From assembly GCA_023664625.1 (NCBI GenBank), contig JAMPFD010000011.1, forward strand, positions 31,526 through 95,525: a stretch of DNA of 64,000 bases, given 5' to 3'. This document shows, one piece after another, positions 43,867 to 52,752 of this stretch. The notes below the pieces were generated by a model that ran no database searches, had not been told where the DNA came from, and saw only the letters and a list, made by a program, of their open reading frames with translations. The stretch comes from Bacillota bacterium. GTDB taxonomy: Bacteria > Bacteroidota > Bacteroidia > Bacteroidales > Bacteroidaceae. The stretch's first letter is position 1. Each line of letters begins with the position of its first letter. The position numbers and the translations under genes were made by a program.

Positions 43867-45435
43867 ATGAACTCGGAAATAGAACGCCGCAGAACCTTTG
43901 CAATTATATCCCACCCTGACGCAGGTAAGACAACGCTTACGGAGAAATTTCTTCTCTTCGGCGGACAGATTCAGGTGGCAGGTGCAGTTAAGAGCAATAA
44001 GATACGCAAAACAGCGACTTCGGACTGGATGGAAATAGAAAAACAGCGTGGAATCTCTGTCTCTACATCTGTCATGGAGTTTGACTACAAGGACTACAAG
44101 GTTAACATTCTTGATACTCCTGGCCACCAGGATTTTGCCGAGGATACGTTCCGCACGCTTACCGCCGTTGACTCCTGTATCATAGTCGTTGATGGTGCGA
44201 AAGGTGTGGAGACGCAGACTCGCAAGCTCATGGAGGTATGCCGTATGCGCAATACCCCTGTAATTATCTTCGTAAATAAGATGGACCGTGAGGGACGTGA
44301 CCCGTTTGACCTTCTTGATGAGCTTGAACAGGAGTTGCAGATTGGTGTGCGCCCGTTGTCATGGCCTATAAACCAGGGCGTGAAGTTTAAGGGCGTATAT
44401 AATATATATGAGAAACAGCTGAACCTTTTTACTCCAGACAAGCAACGTGTGACAGAGAAGGTCGCAGTAGACATAACCGGTACGGAACTTGACGAACGTA
44501 TTGGTGAGCAGGATGCGCGTCAATTGCGTGATGACCTTGAACTCGTTGCCGGTGTATATCCGGAATTTGAAGTTGAGACTTACCGTGCAGCAGAAGTCGC
44601 TCCTGTGTTTTTCGGTTCAGCTCTCAATAATTTCGGCGTGCAGGAGTTGCTTGACTGTTTCGTGAAGATAGCACCTTCTCCGCGTCCTACAAAGGCAGAG
44701 GAGCGTGATGTTAATCCGGATGACCCGAAGTTCTCAGGCTTTATTTTCAAGATAACAGCGAACATAGATCCCAACCACCGTTCATGTATAGCGTTCTGCA
44801 AAGTGTGTTCAGGCAAGTTCGTACGTAATCAGCCGTATTTGCATGTACGTAACGGCAAGACACTTCGTTTCTCTTCGCCGACACAGTTCATGGCACAGCG
44901 TAAGTCCACCATAGACGAGGCGTGGGCGGGAGACATAGTCGGCCTGCCGGATAATGGCGTATTCAAGATAGGTGATACCCTTACGGAAGGTGAAAAAATA
45001 CATTTCCGCGGTCTCCCGTCATTTTCCCCTGAACTGTTTAAGTATATTGAGAATGACGACCCGATGAAGGCAAAGCAACTTGAGAAAGGTATCAATCAAC
45101 TTATGGACGAAGGTGTTGCGCAGCTGTTTGTCAATCAGTTTAACGGAAGAAAAATTATCGGAACAGTAGGCCAGTTGCAGTTTGAGGTTATCCAATACCG
45201 TCTGGAGAATGAATATAATGCCAAGTGCCGCTGGGAACCAGTCCATCTTTATAAGGCTTGCTGGATAGAGAGCGATGATGAGTCACAGCTTGACAACTTC
45301 AAGAAGCGCAAGTATCAGTATATGGCAAAGGACCGTGAAGGACGTGATGTCTTCCTTGCCGATTCGGGGTACGTCCTGCAGATGGCGCAGGAGGATTTCA
45401 AGAATATAAGATTCCACTTCACTTCCGAGTTCTGA
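43867..45435 (+). CDS. prfC: Peptide chain release factor 3
   Basis: This 522-residue translational GTPase has G1 [16 protein letters not shown], the switch region [10 protein letters not shown]3 [15 protein letters not shown]4 [12 protein letters not shown] and the RF3-specific C-terminal part ([31 protein letters not shown]). RF3 recycles RF1/RF2 from the ribosome after termination. Length is standard. Confidence 0.96.
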   Translation: MNSEIERRRTFAIISHPDAGKTTLTEKFLLFGGQIQVAGAVKSNKIRKTATSDWMEIEKQRGISVSTSVMEFDYKDYKVNILDTPGHQDFAEDTFRTLTAVDSCIIVVDGAKGVETQTRKLMEVCRMRNTPVIIFVNKMDREGRDPFDLLDELEQELQIGVRPLSWPINQGVKFKGVYNIYEKQLNLFTPDKQRVTEKVAVDITGTELDERIGEQDARQLRDDLELVAGVYPEFEVETYRAAEVAPVFFGSALNNFGVQELLDCFVKIAPSPRPTKAEERDVNPDDPKFSGFIFKITANIDPNHRSCIAFCKVCSGKFVRNQPYLHVRNGKTLRFSSPTQFMAQRKSTIDEAWAGDIVGLPDNGVFKIGDTLTEGEKIHFRGLPSFSPELFKYIENDDPMKAKQLEKGINQLMDEGVAQLFVNQFNGRKIIGTVGQLQFEVIQYRLENEYNAKCRWEPVHLYKACWIESDDESQLDNFKKRKYQYMAKDREGRDVFLADSGYVLQMAQEDFKNIRFHFTSEF

Positions 45436-45665
45436 TTGCTCCTTTCATGAGTTTCCTGACTTGGTGAGATGCTTCTTTATCCGAATCTGAGTGCCTGATG
45501 CCGGTTGCCGGTTGAGTGCTTTGAGACGATAGGAAGTTTTAGGGAATATCATAAAGTAGACGCACCGTAGTGTATCCGCAGTTAATGTGTTCTTACAATA
45601 AAATACACTTTGATGACCTGATGAGAAAGTTGAACGGCAACGAAACTTAATAAAAAATACAGCCT

Positions 45666-45989
45666 ATGCAACGTATTAAAAACAATCCCACATATAAAGA
45701 GAACGTTGAGTTGTCCAAGGTAGAGTATTTCCTTGGCTCTGACCTGCAGCCGATGGCAGATGACGCAATAGCACGCGCACAACTTCATGTTGCTCTCAGT
45801 GATTCTATAAGCCTTCTCGGAGAACGTGAACAGCTTGTCCTTCGCGCTTTTTATGGCATTGGAGCACCGCAGATGACTTTTGACGAGATTGGCAAGGCTT
45901 ACGGTATGACACGCGAAAGGGCACGCCAGATTCGTAATAAGGCTTTGCGCCACTTGCGTTCCAAAGCCAAGTCTTTGGCCGAGAGATAA
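45666..45989 (+). CDS. Small sigma-70 region 4-like DNA-binding protein
   Basis: This 107-residue protein consists of a short N-terminal segment and a sigma region 4 helix-turn-helix: LGEREQLVLRAFYGIGAPQM, TFDEIGKAYGMTRERARQIR, NKALRHLRSKAKSL. The HTH is that of group 1/2 sigma factors, but regions 2 and 3 are missing. It is therefore not a complete sigma factor. It may be a transcription regulator that contacts -35 regions, or an anti-sigma-like competitor. It is a stand-alone gene about 230 bases after prfC; no frameshift remnant of the missing regions is visible upstream. Confidence 0.75.
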   Translation: MQRIKNNPTYKENVELSKVEYFLGSDLQPMADDAIARAQLHVALSDSISLLGEREQLVLRAFYGIGAPQMTFDEIGKAYGMTRERARQIRNKALRHLRSKAKSLAER

Positions 45990-46075
45990 TATCCGGGACT
46001 TTTACGGAAGTGATTTGACGGGCATGCTTGCCTGCAGTCATGATATCTGAATTAATTTTGAATATTTAATTTATA

Positions 46076-46495
46076 ATGAGAAAACTTTTTATTCTGTCAC
46101 TCCTATGTGTACTGACCGTGTGCGTTTGTGCCAAGAAGTCCAAGACTGCCAAGCCGAGTGCGAAGTACAGCACAACTATCTATATGTTCGGTGTATCCGC
46201 ATCGTTTAATGACAGTACAGTCTACTTTACCGACGTGCAGGAGGTTGACAGTGCATATCTTGTAAGGAAAGTCTATCTCGGAGGCTTCAGAAGCTATTCG
46301 GACCAGATGAATTCATATTTCCAGAGCAAGACAGGTGAACGTCGTACGAACACTGTCTATTTCAAGAAACAGCGTGCAAGGGCAGAGAAGACATTGGCGA
46401 AGTTACGCAAACGCTATGCCAATTCAGGAGTGGTGATGCAGACCGTTCCTGCTTCGGAGTTCACTTTCCAAGGGGTGCGCCCGAACGGGGAATAG
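46076..46495 (+). CDS. Secreted conserved hypothetical protein
   Basis: This 139-residue protein has a signal peptide (MRKLFILSLLCVLTVCVCAK). The mature part is basic and begins KKSKTAKPSAKYSTTIYMFG, then FNDSTVYFTDVQEVDSAYLV, and a charged helical segment with many Lys/Arg. No enzyme motif is recognised. It ends 4 bases before the HPr-kinase-like gene and may share its transcript. Confidence 0.65.
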   Translation: MRKLFILSLLCVLTVCVCAKKSKTAKPSAKYSTTIYMFGVSASFNDSTVYFTDVQEVDSAYLVRKVYLGGFRSYSDQMNSYFQSKTGERRTNTVYFKKQRARAEKTLAKLRKRYANSGVVMQTVPASEFTFQGVRPNGE

Positions 46496-46499
46496 AATT

Positions 46500-47468
46500 T
46501 TGAAACATTATTTCAACATAGCTGACCATCTTGTTGTCGTTGACTTCTTGGAAGAGAATGAAACATCAGGTGTGCATCTCCTGCCTTCTTTTGAACCATT
46601 TCGTATCAATAAGGGAATCGGGAGGTGCTCATATACTTGTCGTACGGATATTTCAGGATTTTCTGATGCTGATGTAACGCCATTGTGTGCACAAGAGCCT
46701 CCGATGCTTACGTTTACAGTGGACTTGACGCTACGCCCTTTTCCAAAGGATAGGCGTCAGCGTGTCAGGAAATTCAGTACAGGAAACGGAGAAACTGTTG
46801 TTGACCGGCTGTATGAGGGCGGTTATCAGTTCGTTATCCGCGATATAAATAATAATGACTGCGCACTGCTCATTTCCAATGCTGATTTCTCACAGTGCCG
46901 CTGTAATATTGTCGGTAATTACAGCAGTCTGCGCTTCGGATTAAACAACGCTCTGATGCTTGCCTATGCTTATGCGGGCAGTTTCCATGACACATTGCTC
47001 ATACACGCTTCACTTGTGCGTCATAAAGGCATTGGTTATGCATTTACTGCGAAGAGCGGAACGGGCAAGAGCACTCAGGTGGCAAACTGGTTGAGAGTGA
47101 TTCCTGATTGCGACCTGATGAACGATGATAATCCTGTCATCCGCATCATTGACGGCAAAGCCATGGTCTACGGCAGTCCGTGGAGCGGTAAGACTCCGTG
47201 TTATCGCCCGACCCAGGCACCTCTCGGAGCTGTTACGAAAATAAACCGTGCCAAGAATGACAAGGTGGAACGACTGTCTCCTTTTACGTCGTTCGGGACT
47301 GTTCTTCCGGCATGCTCTGCCATGAAATGGGATCATGCGGTATATTCACATATATGCGACACTGTTACGGCACTTGTTTCCTGTGTTCCGACATATGTTC
47401 TCCATTGTACTCCGGCACCAGAGTCTGCCGTCATCTGCAAAAAAGCGATTGCCGATGAAAATGAATAA
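46500..47468 (+). CDS. HPr kinase-like ATP-binding protein (PqqD-cluster type)
   Basis: This 322-residue protein starts at a TTG directly after the previous gene. A P-loop AKSGTGKST at about 184-192 lies in the HprK-like fold, followed by DCDLMNDDNPVIR, resembling the metal/HPr loop, and GSPWSGKTPCYRPTQAPLGA. Bona fide HprK phosphorylates HPr, but this divergent type occurs beside PqqD-family genes in many bacteria and its substrate is unknown. Its last codons overlap the start of the S26-type peptidase gene by 14 bases, showing tight coupling. Confidence 0.7.
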   Translation: MKHYFNIADHLVVVDFLEENETSGVHLLPSFEPFRINKGIGRCSYTCRTDISGFSDADVTPLCAQEPPMLTFTVDLTLRPFPKDRRQRVRKFSTGNGETVVDRLYEGGYQFVIRDINNNDCALLISNADFSQCRCNIVGNYSSLRFGLNNALMLAYAYAGSFHDTLLIHASLVRHKGIGYAFTAKSGTGKSTQVANWLRVIPDCDLMNDDNPVIRIIDGKAMVYGSPWSGKTPCYRPTQAPLGAVTKINRAKNDKVERLSPFTSFGTVLPACSAMKWDHAVYSHICDTVTALVSCVPTYVLHCTPAPESAVICKKAIADENE

Positions 47469-47913
47469 TGCAGCTCTCATTCCTGCTGTTGCACAGTTGC
47501 TTCAAGAGGGACGTACGGTGATCTTTCCGCTCAGAGGAAACAGCATGAGACCATTCCTTATCCATAAGCGTGACAAAGCTTTGCTCGTCTTGCCGGAGAA
47601 AGTGCGGATTGGTGACCCTGTGCTTGCCGAGGTATCTCCGTCTCATTATGTCCTGCACCGTGTTGTGGGAATTGATGGTGACAGGATAACTCTTCGCGGT
47701 GACGGAAACCTTGCTACTGAGCAGTGCCGTAGAGAAAATGTTGTAGCACTTGCCGTTGGCTTTTACCGTAAGGGCAGGGCAACTCTTGATGGCATAGAGT
47801 CCAGAAAATGGAGGCTGTACAGTATGCTGTGGATGCAGCTTCTTCCGTTGCGGCGTTATCTGCTTAAACTCCATGACATACTCTTCCATTCACAGAAACC
47901 CTTGAATGATTGA
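47455..47913 (+). CDS. S24/S26-type signal-peptidase-like protein
   Basis: From ATG 47455 (M-K-M-N-N-A-A-L-I-P-A-V) the protein is 152 residues. It has the nucleophile motif LRGNSMRPFL (Ser near residue 30), the box VLHRVVGIDGD with His where Lys occurs in bacterial enzymes, and LRGDGNLATE. This Ser-His arrangement resembles ER/SipW-type signal peptidases. There is only a weak hydrophobic segment (YSMLWMQLLPLRRYLL) near the C-terminus. It is coupled to the HprK-like gene and followed by the PqqD gene, so it may process a peptide substrate (inference). Confidence 0.7.
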   Translation: MKMNNAALIPAVAQLLQEGRTVIFPLRGNSMRPFLIHKRDKALLVLPEKVRIGDPVLAEVSPSHYVLHRVVGIDGDRITLRGDGNLATEQCRRENVVALAVGFYRKGRATLDGIESRKWRLYSMLWMQLLPLRRYLLKLHDILFHSQKPLND

Positions 47914-48005
47914 GTTATACCGGACTTGCTTGAACATACTTCGCCGTTTATGAGAATTCATAAATGTCTTATAGGAGAAAACTAATTTAGAATATTTATC
48001 TTGTA

Positions 48006-48278
48006 ATGAAAAAGAAACCTGGCTTTGTTCTCCGTTCTGTATGCGGTGAGCAATTTTTAATATCAGAAGGAGACGAGAATATAGATTTCAGCAATCTTAT
48101 TTCCCTCAATGAATCATCGGCGTTTTTGTGGAGCGTGATAGATGATGGCAGGGAATTTACCGTAGAAACCCTTGTCAATGCCCTTCTTTCTGAATATGAA
48201 GTGTCTCGGGACCAGGCACAGAAGGATATAGAGCAACTCTGTAAAGAAATGCTGGATGCCGGGATAATAAGTAGTTAG
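48006..48278 (+). CDS. PqqD family peptide-binding protein
   Basis: This 90-residue winged-helix protein has LRSVCGEQFLISEGD, then NLISLNESSAFLWSVI and a C-terminal helix-rich wing (LSEYEVSRDQAQKDIEQLCK), the PqqD pattern. PqqD proteins bind precursor peptides and present them to modifying enzymes. No radical SAM enzyme is encoded within the window, so the partner is missing or the protein acts with the HprK-like and S26-like proteins. It is followed 29 bases later by the DUF5686 gene. Confidence 0.75.
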   Translation: MKKKPGFVLRSVCGEQFLISEGDENIDFSNLISLNESSAFLWSVIDDGREFTVETLVNALLSEYEVSRDQAQKDIEQLCKEMLDAGIISS

Positions 48279-48307
48279 TCAATTCGTGCAACTCCCCGCC
48301 CCGCTGC

Positions 48308-50821
48308 TTGCAAGTCAGTTGGGCTTCACCCTTGCAGAATATTTTGAAAAAGGGAATCACCATATTATTATATATATTGTTACTGTGTGTGCAGGGAACT
48401 GGTGCACAGAGTGATATTACGGGTGGACAGTCGGATACCGGTTCTCTTGGAGGAATCACAGCGAGCCGTGTTCAGGAAAACTCAGAGAACATAGATTCTA
48501 AGAAAAGTATCTCTGAAAGTGACTTTGATATTCTTATGAAGGATTCCGTTCTCGTCATGAGAGAGGATGTGATGGACAGAATTATCTCCGAATGCCGTGC
48601 CGGACTGTACGGAAATAACGCCTATGAGAGAGTCACACGTTATGAGAAGATGAAGATTGCCGTCAATGATGTCAATCCGTTAGACACAAAGAAACGGTTC
48701 TTCAGGAACAACAAATGGCTGAAAGACTTTGTCGAACACTGCGGGCTGAACGGTAAGTTTGTATTGCCAATAGTCACGGAAGAACGTGTGGAAGACATCC
48801 TGTGCCGTAAGAATCCTTATAAAAAGATGACCTACGTCCGCGGTGTGAGACGCGACGGATTGAACGAAATGGTATATACTGATGCCATCGTCAATATCCT
48901 TGTAGGTGAGAAATACACAGATATGAATCTTCTTGACAGCGTGATAAAGATAGACGGAATGCGTATTCCTTCTCCGTTGTCATGCAATGCATCACAGCAT
49001 TATCAATATACAGCCGTGACATTCAATGACAGCGTATGCCATTTGTTTTTCAGACCAAAGACTGAACGTCATGGACTCTCAGGAGAGATTATCGTTGTTA
49101 AGGACAGCACCTGCAGGCTGAGACATTTGAAACTGATGCTGCCAAAGCGAAGCTTATTCAGTTCTATTGATAATCTATATATTGTGCAGGAGTTTGGAAC
49201 TCTGCCTGACGGAAGAGATGTCCTCTTGCAGAATGATGTCCTTGCGGAAATGAAGGCCAAGAGTGTCATAGGCAGGCTGTGCTATATAAAAACTCAGAGA
49301 TATTCCGAATATACGACTGACTCCATAGACAGCAATATGCTGAAAGGGAAAATGCCTGAGAAGTATGACGCTAAGGCAGAATACCGTCCGGAAAGCTTTT
49401 GGGCACATTATGACGGTACGGAAACGGAGCAGACCGACAGTATTGAAGAGGACGGCCGGAAGCCTCATGAGACGTATGCAAGACGTATGCTGCGTTATGC
49501 CAATGACATAAAAAGCCTGCGCTGGCTCGTATGGACGATGAAAGCGTTTGTTGACAATAAGATACCCTTAGGCTCACCAAGTGTGTTTGATATCGGACCG
49601 ACAAACAGTCTTGTATCATTTAATGACCTTGACGGGCTGAGGCTGAGGGTAGGAGGGACGACGACACCACGCTTCAGCAGGCATCTTTTCCTTGAAGGAT
49701 ACTATGCCCACGGTTTCCGTTTTCATGACAACTACTATAAAGGACGTGTGACATATTCATTCATCCCGAAAAAGCATACACAATATGACTTCCCATGCTA
49801 TAATCTCAGTTTTGAGGCGCGGAAAGACATCGGATATGTAGGCGAGCGCAGCCAGCATCCTGACCATGACAATCTGTTCTCTTCATATCACTGGGATAAG
49901 ACCACCCAGCTTATGTATTATGATTTCCGCAGGGTGGATATAGAACGTGAAGCGGAAAACGGAATGCGGTTCAGGGCTGGTATAAAGACAGAGCGTGACA
50001 TTGCCACCGGCGGATTGCTCTTCAAGAATCTGTCTGAATACGGAGATGGAGAATATACCGGCGGTGCATGGACAGAGTATGAACCTTATAACCCAGAATA
50101 TATTTCGAGAGACAATGGCTCATTTCGTACGACAGAGATAAGTATGGGGATAGAGTATGCTCCTGGCAACGGCAGCCGTAATGCTTTGCGCAGCCAGTTG
50201 CCGGTGAACAGCGAGCCTCCTTCTGTAGGAATATCACATACATTCGGAATAAAAGGAATATTTGGCGGTCAGTATAGTTATCAAATGACAGAGCTTAAGG
50301 CATACAAGCGTTTCTTTATGGGAAACTGGGGCTTTGCAAGCGCTTTCATGAAAGGGGGCATTGTCTGGGACCGGGTCCCGTATCCTCTTCTGCTTGCCCC
50401 TCAGGCAAATATGTCATATATCAGCGATGAAGAGTCATTCAGCCTTATCAGCCCTTCGGAACTTGTCAATGACCAGTATGTACAGCTGTTCCTCACATGG
50501 GAAATGAACAGCAATCTTATAGGTGTCATAGACTTTGTGCGCCGGTGGCGGTGGAAAGAATATTTCAGTCTGCGGATGCTATGGGGTAATCTCACTTCAA
50601 AGAATAACCCGCAACTGCTGGAGAATTGGGACAGCAATGTTCTGATGGCTTTCCCTGAAGGCTACAGTCTGATGTCTTCCGCACCATATGTGGAAGGTGT
50701 CGTGGGAATACACAATATTCTTAATGTGCTGAATATCGATTATGTCCACCGCTTCTCATATCGCCGTCTGCCAAACTCACGCCATGGCGGAATACGGTTT
50801 ACATTCCGCTTCAATTTCTGA
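48308..50821 (+). CDS. DUF5686 family secreted/outer-membrane protein
   Basis: This protein of up to 837 residues begins at a TTG (48308; another TTG at 48344 precedes the signal peptide KKGITILLYILLLCVQGTGA). No ATG occurs before the mature part, so a non-ATG start is needed. The long C-terminal half is beta-rich with many aromatic residues and ends in F-R-F-N-F, as expected for an outer-membrane barrel. Its last 150 residues match the truncated protein at the left edge of the window. Function is unknown. It is the last gene of the HprK-S26-PqqD run. Confidence 0.8.
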   Translation: MQVSWASPLQNILKKGITILLYILLLCVQGTGAQSDITGGQSDTGSLGGITASRVQENSENIDSKKSISESDFDILMKDSVLVMREDVMDRIISECRAGLYGNNAYERVTRYEKMKIAVNDVNPLDTKKRFFRNNKWLKDFVEHCGLNGKFVLPIVTEERVEDILCRKNPYKKMTYVRGVRRDGLNEMVYTDAIVNILVGEKYTDMNLLDSVIKIDGMRIPSPLSCNASQHYQYTAVTFNDSVCHLFFRPKTERHGLSGEIIVVKDSTCRLRHLKLMLPKRSLFSSIDNLYIVQEFGTLPDGRDVLLQNDVLAEMKAKSVIGRLCYIKTQRYSEYTTDSIDSNMLKGKMPEKYDAKAEYRPESFWAHYDGTETEQTDSIEEDGRKPHETYARRMLRYANDIKSLRWLVWTMKAFVDNKIPLGSPSVFDIGPTNSLVSFNDLDGLRLRVGGTTTPRFSRHLFLEGYYAHGFRFHDNYYKGRVTYSFIPKKHTQYDFPCYNLSFEARKDIGYVGERSQHPDHDNLFSSYHWDKTTQLMYYDFRRVDIEREAENGMRFRAGIKTERDIATGGLLFKNLSEYGDGEYTGGAWTEYEPYNPEYISRDNGSFRTTEISMGIEYAPGNGSRNALRSQLPVNSEPPSVGISHTFGIKGIFGGQYSYQMTELKAYKRFFMGNWGFASAFMKGGIVWDRVPYPLLLAPQANMSYISDEESFSLISPSELVNDQYVQLFLTWEMNSNLIGVIDFVRRWRWKEYFSLRMLWGNLTSKNNPQLLENWDSNVLMAFPEGYSLMSSAPYVEGVVGIHNILNVLNIDYVHRFSYRRLPNSRHGGIRFTFRFNF

Positions 50822-50952
50822 TGACATGATTATTGTGTTATGTGGTTGTAGGGTTTGGTGATATGTTTACTGCACATCCCTACTGTATGGCATGATACCT
50901 CACGGTGGCATAACGATACAAATGCCATGCGAAATTGTTTGAAACGAGGTGT

Positions 50953-51864
50953 TTATATTGTTCTCACAAGATCAAGCGGTAGATTCATAATCCCGGCTAT
51001 CTGTTCATTGGACATCCCTGACTGCTTCATCATGCGTACCGCTTCCGCACGTCCTTCCGCACGTCCTTCCGCACGTCCTTCCGCACGTCCTTCCGCACGT
51101 CCTTCCGCACGTCCTTCCGCACGTCCTTCCGCACGTCCTTCCGCACGTTCTGTATTAATATTATCCTTCAGTATGACAATATTGTCAAGATGACGGTAAT
51201 ATGCTTTCAGCTCGTCCTTGGACATACGGTCGAGAATAAGTTGCTTCCGTGCCTCTTCAAGCCCCGGAGTGCTTGTACTGTCAAGGATCTCGCCGGTATT
51301 GAGATAATAAAGCCATTCCTCCAAAGGAGTGGTTGCCAACTTGTTGAAGTCGTTGACACGCAGAATATAGTATTCAGGGAAAAGATCCTTAACCTCTTTC
51401 ACATCAAACTTCTCCATCTGAAACGGGCTGAGTTTAAGGACATCACCATTATGAATGCCACGGAACTCCGTTGTGCCGTGATATACATAGTCTGTACCGG
51501 CTCCGAGGCTGAAATATACTATATTCACACTGTAGACTTTCTTTACATGCTCATATCCCTCGCCACGCCGGATATATTCAGTCACAAGTTTGGACGTGCC
51601 AAAAAGCATGCGCTGGAAATAGGCAAACTCATTGTTGTTCTGAACCTCAACAAGTATCAGTTCCCCCTTTGAGTTCTCTGCAAGCATGTCTACACGGTTA
51701 TACTTATCATACTCCTCTTCCTGGTTACTCTCACTTTCAAGCATGCGCACTATGGTTATCTTCTCGTCAAGCAATGTTGTGAGAAGTCCTTCAAGGACAC
51801 CGTAGTTGGCCTTGTTGCGAAGCATACGCTTCATTGCCCAGTCAAAACGAATGTAGTTTGCCAT
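50953..51864 (-). CDS. Rpn/PD-(D/E)XK nuclease family protein with R-A-E-G repeats
   Basis: This 303-residue protein belongs to the PDDEXK_2 group (often annotated as a putative transposase or Rpn nuclease). The nuclease core is visible: YDKYNRVDMLAENSKGELIL with the Asp, then VEVQNNNEFAYFQRMLFGTS. Near the C-terminus eight tandem R-A-E-G units and a final R-A-E-A follow a helical segment, then a short tail VRMMKQSGMSNEQIAGIMNL. The repeat comes from a 12-bp tandem array (51042-51149) that keeps frame, so its length can vary without killing the protein. A TATCTTTG box at 51896-51903 lies just upstream. Confidence 0.85.
   Translation of the reverse strand: MANYIRFDWAMKRMLRNKANYGVLEGLLTTLLDEKITIVRMLESESNQEEEYDKYNRVDMLAENSKGELILVEVQNNNEFAYFQRMLFGTSKLVTEYIRRGEGYEHVKKVYSVNIVYFSLGAGTDYVYHGTTEFRGIHNGDVLKLSPFQMEKFDVKEVKDLFPEYYILRVNDFNKLATTPLEEWLYYLNTGEILDSTSTPGLEEARKQLILDRMSKDELKAYYRHLDNIVILKDNINTERAEGRAEGRAEGRAEGRAEGRAEGRAEGRAEGRAEAVRMMKQSGMSNEQIAGIMNLPLDLVRTI
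51042..51149. repeat. 12-bp tandem repeat (9 units) in the Rpn-like gene
   Basis: The unit CTTCCGCACGTC occurs eight times identically; the ninth ends in T instead of C. It encodes R-A-E-G on the minus strand. Confidence 0.97.
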
Positions 51865-51895
51865 AATCTAACTAATTTGGGAATATATATATGCA

Positions 51896-51903
51896 CAAAG
51901 ATA
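51896..51903 (-). promoter_or_regulatory. Promoter -7 element of the Rpn-like gene
   Basis: The minus strand reads TATCTTTG, matching TAnnTTTG, about 35 bases before the start codon. Confidence 0.5.
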
Positions 51904-52054
51904 ATAAAAAAAGAAATATTACAGAAAATACTATGGCGGTATTTAGTGTTTTTTATAAATTCAGACTGGTGTGGCGAGCCCAATAAATAAGTGTCTATTT
52001 GTTAATTTTTAATAATGTTACAAGGCAATATTTCATTTTAACTGGATTTCTTAG

Positions 52055-52062
52055 TAATTTTG
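52055..52062 (+). promoter_or_regulatory. Promoter -7 element of tRNA-Arg
   Basis: The plus strand reads TAATTTTG, matching TAnnTTTG, 25 bases before the first base of the tRNA. Confidence 0.5.
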
Positions 52063-52086
52063 CACGCTGAATGGTAAAATAGTGAT

Positions 52087-52160
52087 GGACCGGTAGCTCA
52101 GCTGGATAGAGCAACAGCCTTCTAAGCTGTGGGTCAGGGGTTCGAATCCCCTCCGGTTCA
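52087..52160 (+). tRNA. tRNA-Arg (anticodon TCT)
   Basis: A 74-base cloverleaf: acceptor GGACCGG pairs with CCGGTTC (one G-U), D-arm GCTC/GAGC, anticodon stem ACAGC/GCTGT with loop CTTCTAA, so anticodon TCT (AGA codons). The variable loop is GGGTC and the T-arm AGGGG/CCCCT carries TTCGAAT. The discriminator is A and CCA is not encoded. A strong terminator follows ten bases later. Confidence 0.96.
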
Positions 52161-52170
52161 CCCTATTAGG

Positions 52171-52207
52171 AAAAGGATGTCTCATTTTTTTGAGACATCC
52201 TTTTTTG
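52171..52207 (+). terminator. Rho-independent terminator after tRNA-Arg
   Basis: AAAAGGATGTCTCA pairs with TGAGACATCCTTTT around a T-rich loop and ends in a run of T. It is also symmetric enough to act on the opposite strand. Confidence 0.85.
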
Positions 52208-52212
52208 TAAAT

Positions 52213-52290
52213 GTTGGATTTTATCCTGCCTTTTCTCGCCATGCAGAGTAGAATAAAGTTTCCTCTGCTCATCCGGCTTGACGAAAACGC
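52213..52290 (-). repeat. Dispersed hairpin repeat, copy 3
   Basis: On the minus strand it keeps the GAAAACG-GTCAAGCC head, a GCAGAG/CTCTGC stem and the ATG that opens an M-A-R-K-G-R frame, one base differing around the ATG. No promoter box precedes it and no gene follows in its direction until the tRNA terminator, so this copy looks orphaned. Confidence 0.65.
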
Positions 52291-52636
52291 TGAAAAATAT
52301 TTTATAATTCTCACTGGCTGTTTGTAATAATGTAATAATATCAAAGATCGCTCTTTGCTTCAGAAACAGAATGTTTCACTTCCGCATTGCAAAGATACGG
52401 CAATTGATGGCGGAAACAAAATTATATGCGGATACACTTTGGAGTACAACAGACTTTCTCGTGCAAGTTCATGACCGTACAACCAATTCCCCTACAGCCA
52501 TACAACCACATTCCGCAATAATCGTGAAACCTTACAACCACCTCTCCTCAACCTTTTTTCTGTGCGAAACTTGGATAATTTAAGTTAAATGAATTTAAAT
52601 CACCCCCCCATTATGCTTTTTTATATTTTATATGTA

Positions 52637-52644
52637 TATATTTG
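52637..52644 (+). promoter_or_regulatory. Possible promoter of the giant secreted protein gene
   Basis: The plus strand reads TATATTTG, matching TAnnTTTG, about 110 bases before the ATG. The 52291-52752 gap otherwise contains no convincing gene; it holds a CCTTACAACCACCTCTCC stretch whose near copy lies upstream of pdxY (about 62453-62470). Confidence 0.4.
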
Positions 52645-52752
52645 CATAAATGTTTGCATACACCTGACAAGTGTACTGTGTACGCACACAGCAGGCAGAG
52701 AGAACTACACACTATATTACTAAAACAGATTACACTATAAACTTCTAAATAC

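Noticed and set aside
50953-51864. Insertion sequence, because the family is often labelled putative transposase
   Set aside because: No terminal inverted repeats or target duplications were seen, and the domain is a PD-(D/E)XK nuclease, not a DDE transposase.
52371-52583. A 70-codon frame upstream of the giant gene
   Set aside because: Composition and lack of a promoter or similarity suggest it is not coding; it lies in the AT-rich leader region.
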